In this document: positions 58,653 through 64,000 of the stretch, piece after piece | How the letters are laid out: every line of letters begins with the position of its first letter | Position numbering within the stretch: the stretch's first letter is position 1 | Source of the DNA: Desulfotomaculum sp. | Lineage (GTDB): Bacteria; Bacillota; Desulfotomaculia; Desulfotomaculales; Nap2-2B | Assembly (NCBI GenBank): GCA_003513005.1 | Contig: DOTD01000032.1 | Span: 5,809-69,808 of the forward strand | DNA: 64,000 bases | Direction: 5' to 3' | Program-made: the position numbers and the translations under genes | The notes under the pieces: model-generated | What the model was told of the DNA's origin: nothing | Seen by the model: the letters and a program-made list of their open reading frames with translations, nothing else | Databases searched by the model: none

Positions 58653-61289
58653 ATGGCAGCGATATTAATAAAAGACGGTATTTGCTGGGTGGGGGTACGC
58701 GACCCCGAACTCAGGATTTTCGATGCGGTTATGACTACCGGCATCGGCACCAGATATAACGCCTACTTGATTAAAGGCAGCGAAAAAATGGTACTGATGG
58801 AGGTATGCGAGGACAAGTTTTTTGCTCAGTACCTGGATAATGTCAAAAGTGTGACGGATCTTGCTGATATCGACTATCTGATCATGAATCATACTGAGCC
58901 GGATCATTCAGAAGCGGTTGCCAAATTGATCGACCTGGCGCCTAATCTTACAGTTCTGGGCAGCCCGACCGCCCTCTCCTTTTTAAAAGAAATTACTAAC
59001 AAGAAATTTAACGCTAGGGCAGTAAATGACGGCGACCGTATGGACCTGGGCGGGAAAACGCTGCGTTTTATAAGCGCTCCTTTCCTGCACTGGCCGGACA
59101 CGATTTATACCTACCTGGAAGAGGAGCAAATCCTTTTCACCTGTGATTCATTCGGATCGCACTATCCGGATGAGCGTCTCTTTAATGATCTGATGGAGAG
59201 CGACTTTATCACCCCGTATAAAGAGTATTTTGATGCTATTATCGGTCCTTTTAAGCCCTATGTTTTAGAAGCGCTGGACAAGATAAAAGACCTCCCCCTG
59301 GCCATGGTGGCCCCCGGTCACGGCCCGGTTCTGCGCAAAGACATCGACCGCTATATTGATCTTTACCGGCAATGGTCCACCCGTCCTCCCATTCCCCAAA
59401 GCGGCAAGCCCAAGATAATTCTTGCCTGCTTGAGCATCTACGGCTTCACCAAAAAGCTGGCTGACAGCATTGTTGAAGGTGTCGAAAGTATCGGTGATTT
59501 CGAGATCAGAAGATACCGGCTGATCGAAGACAAATTAGATGATCCTGAACTGTTGGACCGGGTGGCGGAGGATCTTTTAGACGCCAGCGGATTTTTAATC
59601 GGATCGAATACCGTCAACGGTGATGTCCTGCCCCAGGTTTGGAAGCTGCTCGGCCGCCTGTCTCCAATAAGCCATGGGGATAAAGTGGCCATGGCTTTTG
59701 GTTCCTATGGGTGGAGCGGGGAAGCCGTACCCGGCATTGAGAACCGTCTGCAGGCCCTGCGCATGCAGGTTATGCCCGGCCTGCGGGTCAAGTTTAAACC
59801 CGGCGAAGGCAATCTGGACGACGCCTTCAAGCTGGGTATGGATTTCGGCTGTGCTATTCTCGATAAAAAGCAGGACATATCCATGCATCGCTGGCGATGC
59901 TTGGTCTGCGGGCATATTCATGTCGGGGCGGAACCACCTGCAGTGTGCCCGGCCTGCGGTGTAGGGGCGGATAATTTTGTGCGCGAGACCGTGGAAGATG
60001 AATTTATTAATGATACTCAGGATAAATTCGTCATCATCGGCGGGGGTATTGCCGCCCTATCGGCTGCTCAAGCCATTCGCAAGCGCAACCGCAGCGCGGA
60101 AATCGTTATGTTAAGCGAAGAAGAATACCGTCCCTATTATCGTCCGGCTTTATCCGATCTGCTCGGCGAGGATCTTTCCGATAAACAACTGTATGTTTTC
60201 GATCCTGCCTGGTATGCCGACAACCGGGTGGAATTGAAGACCGGCACCCGGGTGGCTAAGATTGAACCGGATAAGCGGACCATAGTTACGGAGCAGGGCG
60301 AGAGCATTCCGTATACTAAACTAATTGTCGCCACCGGAGCGCGCAGCAACATGCCTCCATTCAAAGGATTGGAAAACCGGGGTGTCCATGCCCTGCGCAG
60401 CCTGCAAGACTCCCTGCTCCTGAAGGAAGCAATTAAGTCTGCTAAAAAGGCCGTGGTTATAGGAGGCGGAGTGTTGGGTTTGGAAGCGGTTTGGGAGATG
60501 GTCTCTAGCGGCGTGGAGGTTGCTGTTATCGAGCATAACCAGCGCATCATGCCCCGCCAGCTGGACGAGCCGGCTTCCGGGCGTCTGCAGGCGTTGATGG
60601 AAAGCAAAGGCGTAAAATTGTACCTGGGCCTGGACACCGCGGAAATTGTGGGAGACGGCCAGGCGCGGGGTGTGCGGCTAAGCGACGGCCGGCTTCTGGA
60701 AGCGGATTTGGCGCTGATCTCCACCGGGGTCAAGCCCAATATGGAATTAGCCCGCGATGCCGGTATAGATGTGGCTCAGGGGATAGTGGTGGATGGCAGT
60801 ATGCGCACCAGTCAGTCCAGCATCTATGCCGCCGGCGCCGGCGCCCAGTTCGGAGAAAGACTGGTTGAGTTATGGCCGGTTTCCCTGGAGATGGGAAGGG
60901 TGGCCGGGGCTGCCGCCGCCGGGGACTGGGTGGAATATAAGGCTCCTTTGCTGTCAACCATGCTAGTGGCTTTTGATATGGAAATATTCTCAATCGGGGA
61001 AGTCAATCTGCCCCCCGAACTTTGCCGGATAGTAGAGGTTAACGATCCGGCGGAGAACTTCTTTAAACGCAGCTATATTAAAGACGGCGTACTGGTGGGA
61101 GAAATTATTATCGCCCCCAAGGTGGACGCTACCCAATCGATGCAGAATTTGGGCCGGACCAGCGGAGGGCAAAAACGCATCCGGCATTGGAAGTGCCGGG
61201 TCTGCGGATATGTGCACGAAGGTCCCGAGCCCCCGGATGAATGCCCGGTATGCGGCTCCCCTAAATATGTGTTTTATCCCATAGACTGA
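58653..61289 (+). CDS. Flavodiiron protein fused to two rubredoxins and an NADH:rubredoxin oxidoreductase
   Basis: 878 residues that carry a full NADH-to-O2 (or NO) chain. Order: metallo-beta-lactamase diiron domain (residues 1-250; ligands H80-E82-D84-H85 in NHTEPDHSEAV, FLHWPDTIYTY, APGHGPV), flavodoxin domain (about 253-400, LSIYGFTKKLADS), first rubredoxin (410-445, CLVCGHIHVG ... CPACG), FAD/NADH oxidoreductase (452-800, VIIGGGIAALSAAQAI; AVVIGGGVLGLEAVWEM), second rubredoxin (840-878, CRVCGYVHEG ... CPVCG). Reduces oxygen to water or NO to N2O, protecting an anaerobe. The double rubredoxin is uncommon. Its start follows GGGGATGGAAATGAGG weakly. Confidence 0.94.
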   Translation: MAAILIKDGICWVGVRDPELRIFDAVMTTGIGTRYNAYLIKGSEKMVLMEVCEDKFFAQYLDNVKSVTDLADIDYLIMNHTEPDHSEAVAKLIDLAPNLTVLGSPTALSFLKEITNKKFNARAVNDGDRMDLGGKTLRFISAPFLHWPDTIYTYLEEEQILFTCDSFGSHYPDERLFNDLMESDFITPYKEYFDAIIGPFKPYVLEALDKIKDLPLAMVAPGHGPVLRKDIDRYIDLYRQWSTRPPIPQSGKPKIILACLSIYGFTKKLADSIVEGVESIGDFEIRRYRLIEDKLDDPELLDRVAEDLLDASGFLIGSNTVNGDVLPQVWKLLGRLSPISHGDKVAMAFGSYGWSGEAVPGIENRLQALRMQVMPGLRVKFKPGEGNLDDAFKLGMDFGCAILDKKQDISMHRWRCLVCGHIHVGAEPPAVCPACGVGADNFVRETVEDEFINDTQDKFVIIGGGIAALSAAQAIRKRNRSAEIVMLSEEEYRPYYRPALSDLLGEDLSDKQLYVFDPAWYADNRVELKTGTRVAKIEPDKRTIVTEQGESIPYTKLIVATGARSNMPPFKGLENRGVHALRSLQDSLLLKEAIKSAKKAVVIGGGVLGLEAVWEMVSSGVEVAVIEHNQRIMPRQLDEPASGRLQALMESKGVKLYLGLDTAEIVGDGQARGVRLSDGRLLEADLALISTGVKPNMELARDAGIDVAQGIVVDGSMRTSQSSIYAAGAGAQFGERLVELWPVSLEMGRVAGAAAAGDWVEYKAPLLSTMLVAFDMEIFSIGEVNLPPELCRIVEVNDPAENFFKRSYIKDGVLVGEIIIAPKVDATQSMQNLGRTSGGQKRIRHWKCRVCGYVHEGPEPPDECPVCGSPKYVFYPID

Positions 61290-61488
61290 TGTGTTGACAG
61301 TCTGGGTCAGGTTACCTCATTTTAAAGGAATTCGATTTGTCTGCCGGAATGGAAACCAAGCTGGTGAATTGAAAAGAACCTGTTGTGTTACTCTATTTAG
61401 CGTTCTTGAAGTTATCTGTTGTTGACAATACCCGGATATGGTAAAATTAGGTTGGTAGTGCCGAATGATTTGAAGGGAGCGAGATGCC

Positions 61489-61740
61489 GTGAAAAAAGAT
61501 GATCTTTTAGAGAGAATCACAATTAATCCGGATATTTTCAATGGTAAACCAATTATCCGCGGCTTGCGTATAAAGGTGGAAAATATGCTTGCTCTCCTGG
61601 ATCAGGGTGTGACAATGCAAGAAATATTGGAAGACTTTCCAGACATGGAATTGAACGACATTAAAGCCTGCCTGGCCTATGCACGAACTTTGGTAGCAAA
61701 TGAAAGCATTGGAGCAATTAATTTTGAGGCTGCAAAATGA
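61489..61740 (+). CDS. DUF433 protein, likely antitoxin
   Basis: 83 residues: ITINPDIFNGKPIIRGLRI and EILEDFPDMELNDIKACLAYA are the DUF433 hallmarks (HTH-like). It overlaps the following DUF5615 gene by 4 bases (ATGA), the standard toxin-antitoxin layout. GTG start with GGGAGCGAG ahead. Confidence 0.88.
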   Translation: MKKDDLLERITINPDIFNGKPIIRGLRIKVENMLALLDQGVTMQEILEDFPDMELNDIKACLAYARTLVANESIGAINFEAAK

Positions 61741-61949
61741 AATTTCTTGTAGATGTTTGCATTGGAGGAAAAATTGCCAGGTGGTTAAAGGATATCGGAT
61801 ATGATGTTGTGGAAGTGCGAACGAATAATCCGCACATGCCTGATGAAGACATTCTTGATTGGGCATTTAAAGAAAGCAGGATCATACTGACTGCTGATAA
61901 AGATACCGTATTTCCTAATCGAATTCGTGTTCGAAATCCAAATATGTGA
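61737..61949 (+). CDS. DUF5615 PIN-like protein, apparently truncated toxin
   Basis: 70 residues: MKFLVDVCIGGKIARWLKDI, then MPDEDILDWAFKESRIILTADKD, the PIN-like nuclease core. Relatives are about 110-120 residues and continue DFGELVF...; here the frame ends soon after TADKD with NRIRVRNPNM. The C-terminal strand and helix are missing, so activity is doubtful. Confidence 0.75.
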   Translation: MKFLVDVCIGGKIARWLKDIGYDVVEVRTNNPHMPDEDILDWAFKESRIILTADKDTVFPNRIRVRNPNM

Positions 61950-61969
61950 TTTTGCTGATAGAATTTAAG

Positions 61970-61998
61970 GCGGCCTTTGTACTTCAAGGCCGCTTCTT
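61970..61998 (+). terminator. Terminator of the DUF433/DUF5615 unit
   Basis: GCGGCCTT (61970-61977) pairs with AAGGCCGC (61986-61993), followed by TTCTTCT. Confidence 0.6.
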
Positions 61999-62187
61999 CT
62001 GTAGTAGGGGATAACGCATGGTCAGGCTTGACTTATTATCGGGCTTGACTTTTTTAAAATGGACTGGCTTCCGAAGCTTCGCCGGTTTGCTATAGCGGCG
62101 CTTCGCAAAACCGCAATAAAAAGATAAATGAGTAAGTTATATCGAATTTAAGGACTCGGTTCAAGTTAGCGCCCTTCGGGCGGACTT

Positions 62188-62466
62188 TTATTCTTCCCCT
62201 ATGTACTCCATGCTATCGTTATTGCATCCAGGACAGCCAACTTTGGGCATGTATCCTTCGTAGTACTCGTTGTTGAACTTGGCCATGCCGATCCCAGCGT
62301 CGATGATCGCCTCGTTAACCCAAAGCTCCTCCCCACATATCGGACAAAGATATTTGTACTCCTCCGGGGGAGGCCCGAATGGCTCCTCCCATTCCTTTTC
62401 CGTCCATGGCATCTCTTCGCTCTTCGACTTTATATTTGCCTCCCAATATTTCTTTGAATCCATCAT
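62188..62466 (-). CDS. Zinc-ribbon hypothetical protein, 92 residues
   Basis: Two CxxC pairs (YLCPICGEELW and VGCPGCNND) suggest one zinc site; the N-terminus is charged (DSKKYWEANIKSKSEEMPWTE). Its 5' end overlaps the decayed IS transposase in another frame, and no convincing ribosome-binding site is visible, so it may be an accessory gene of that element or chance. Function unknown. Confidence 0.5.
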   Translation of the reverse strand: MMDSKKYWEANIKSKSEEMPWTEKEWEEPFGPPPEEYKYLCPICGEELWVNEAIIDAGIGMAKFNNEYYEGYMPKVGCPGCNNDSMEYIGEE

Positions 62467-62925
62467 AAATCACCCCATACTTGGGATGCCATATCTTCCA
62501 AATCTCCATCTTAAGCCCCACAACAAGGACAAACTAAAGGGTCTGTGCCTGTACTCTCCCGGTATCTTTCTCGATAACTCTTCTTGCCGATTATTTTTAC
62601 CGCGCCCTGGACTACTCCTTTTACTTTGGCAACTGCTTCTTTAATTGTTTCCTTGATCTTCTCAAAACTCTTGGTTGCCTGAACTCCGTAGTACCTGATT
62701 CTTTTAAACCTTTTTTGAAAAACATGCTGGACCATTCTCCCTATGAACGTATAAACCTCTATGGTTTCCTTCTCCACTCTCTCCGTCATATGCGACCGAT
62801 AATGATAAGTCACTTTTTGCCCATCATAAGCATCGACCCTTCTTACTGCTATCGTTTGTATACTATGGGCAGCAGCAAAAGCCCGCAAACCCGCATTCTT
62901 AAAATGAAAATTCCTATACGATTAA
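62455..62925 (-). pseudogene. C-terminal remnant of an IS91-like transposase
   Basis: From about 62925 the frame reads AGLRAFAAAHSIQTIAVRRV, ...YTFIGRMVQHVFQKRFKRIRYYG, ending PLVCPCCGA with TAA 62511. One base shift away it continues KMEIWKIWHPKYGVIYDGF. RMVQHVFQK-RIRYYG and a CPxCG knuckle before the end are typical of the C-terminal part of IS91/ISCR-type transposases. The 5' two thirds are absent. Confidence 0.65.
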
Positions 62926-63175
62926 ATTATAGTGGCTTTGCTGGTTGAAAAAGTGTAAAAAAGCAGAGAACATGACGCCGCGCTTTAGGAGAATTTCGTC
63001 AGGAAACAGCAGGATTTTTTAAAAATTACCAGAAAATATACATAAGGCGCAAAGGCGCAAAAATAATTGGAAATTTAATTAGAAACGAACATTTTAAGCG
63101 ATTTTACCCAGTGACACTACCCAGGAGGGCATGCTAATCTTCTTAATAAGGTTATGCAAATTAACAGGAGCGGTT

Positions 63176-64000
63176 ATGCAAAGCACAAGTGCCATCACAC
63201 ATATTGAGGAAGCGAATGGAAGTCGTTCGGACTGTTCATTGGCTGTCCGTGTGAAGCCAAAGTTGCTGGATCGGTTTCGCGAGGCCTTACGTTCACGCCA
63301 TTACAGCCGCCGAACTGAGCAGACATACGTGATGTGGGTCAAGCGATTCATCTTCTTCCACAATATGCGCCATCCTGCGGAGATGGCCGAGCCCGAGATC
63401 AGATGAGGTCAAGGCCGTGTTTAACCATCTAACCGGCGACAAATGGCTCATGGCTTCACTCATGTATGGTGCGGGCCTGCGCCTGATGGAATGCCTGCGG
63501 CTGCGCGTCCAGGACATCGACTTTGCCCGAAACGAGATCATAGTTCGGAACGGCAAAGGCGCCAAAGACCGCGTGACGATGCTGCCCGTATCGCTCAAAG
63601 CGCCGCTCCAAGAACATCTGAGAAGAGTCAAGGCAGTTCATGAAAAGGACTTGCGCAAGGGGTGAGGGCGCGTCCAGATGCCCGATGCTCTGGACCGCAA
63701 ATACTCCAATGCTCCGAAGGAGTGGCGCTGGCAATTGGTCTTTCCCCAGGAGCATCGCTGGAAGAACACGAAGACGGGCGAAGAGGGGCGGCATCATGTG
63801 GACGAATCGCTGGTCCAGAAGGCAGTGCGGGAGGCCGTCTCCAGAGCGGGACTGACGGAACGCGCCACGCGCCATACCTTCCGCCATTCCTTCGCCACCC
63901 ACCTGCTTGAAGGGGGCTACGATATCCGGACGGTTCAGGAGCTTCTGGGTCATAGCGATATCAAGACAACGATGATCTATTATGGCAAGAAAAATGTTAT
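63176..64000 (+). pseudogene. Decayed integron-type tyrosine integrase, runs off the window
   Basis: ATG 63176 with AGGAGCGG upstream. Opening PKLLDRFREALRSRHYSRRT and FIFFHNMRHPAEMAEPEI is IntI-like. The protein then jumps, with a one-base shift at about 63400, to DEVKAVFNHLTGDKWLM, so some 70 residues are lost. The catalytic core (GAGLRLMECLRLRVQDID, HTFRHSFATHLLEGGYDI, LLGHSDIKTTMIY) is present, but TGA 63663 replaces an expected Trp or Phe after DLRKG, and the final tyrosine region ends in YYGKKN instead of THVLNRG. Non-functional. Confidence 0.8.

Noticed and set aside
62080..62190. Integron attC-like site or tRNA-like fold near GCTTCGCCGG and GCGCCCTTCGGGCG
   Set aside because: No paired R'/R'' boxes and no cloverleaf or T-loop consensus could be found.

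Overview
The window looks like chromosome of an anaerobic, spore-forming member of the Firmicutes, closest in flavour to the Peptococcaceae/Desulfotomaculum-Pelotomaculum group (inferred, not searched). The clues are a glmS ribozyme, a SpoVM-like peptide, a UbiD/MqnP/UbiX set typical of futalosine menaquinone synthesis, an NADH-linked flavodiiron protein, mercury-methylation genes hgcAB, and in-frame UGA codons that sit where selenocysteine is expected. No rRNA, tRNA or CRISPR array was seen.

Layout. 1-6.7 kb: branched-chain amino acid operon (ilvB end, leuCDB, cimA), then the c-di-AMP synthase cdaA. 6.8-10.3 kb: glmM, glmS ribozyme, glmS (cell-wall precursor UDP-GlcNAc). 10.3-13.0 kb: low-GC restriction-modification island (Vsr-cytosine methyltransferase fusion plus partner) bracketed by a 13-bp inverted repeat. 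13.2-17.4 kb, minus strand: radical SAM/SPASM enzyme with a tiny amphipathic peptide gene and a HTH regulator, a UPF0158-like gene broken by a stop, and small unknowns. 17.5-21.7 kb: RND efflux pump and adaptor. 22.5-25.3 kb: secreted papain-like protease with four FN3-like repeats. 25.4-26.3 kb: REP-associated tyrosine transposase flanked by REP-like repeats that recur across the window. 26.6-28.7 kb: Cd/Zn-type P-ATPase. 29-34.5 kb: ubiD-mqnP-ubiX and an ABC importer preceded by ten 11-bp tandem repeats. 34.5-36.5 kb: small membrane proteins, ComFB, nitroreductase.

36.6-46 kb is the most interesting part. It holds an ArsR regulator with a clear operator, then hgcA and hgcB (Hg(II) methylation), a small membrane methyltransferase, and a divergent arsenic island: arsR-acr3-thioredoxin-permease-thioredoxin-like lipoprotein-ccdA one way, and padR-arsM-thioredoxin-like-unknown the other. 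HgcA, the permease and the thioredoxin-like protein each carry an in-frame UGA at or beside a cysteine position, followed by a small hairpin that fits the bacterial SECIS pattern. A selenocysteine-containing HgcA would be a new kind of mercury methylation protein as far as I know. A fourth in-frame UGA lies in a small helix-hairpin-helix gene near 45.8 kb.

46.2-64 kb: HDAC-family deacetylase, DUF1614, adk, trxB, DinG-type helicase, spoVM-like peptide, metallophosphoesterase, a decayed hydrolase/acetyltransferase, a GGDEF protein, a broken phosphate permease (pit) with its DUF47 partner, an 878-residue flavodiiron/rubredoxin/NADH-reductase fusion, a DUF433/DUF5615 pair, and finally a graveyard of mobile-element remnants (IS transposase, integron-type integrase).
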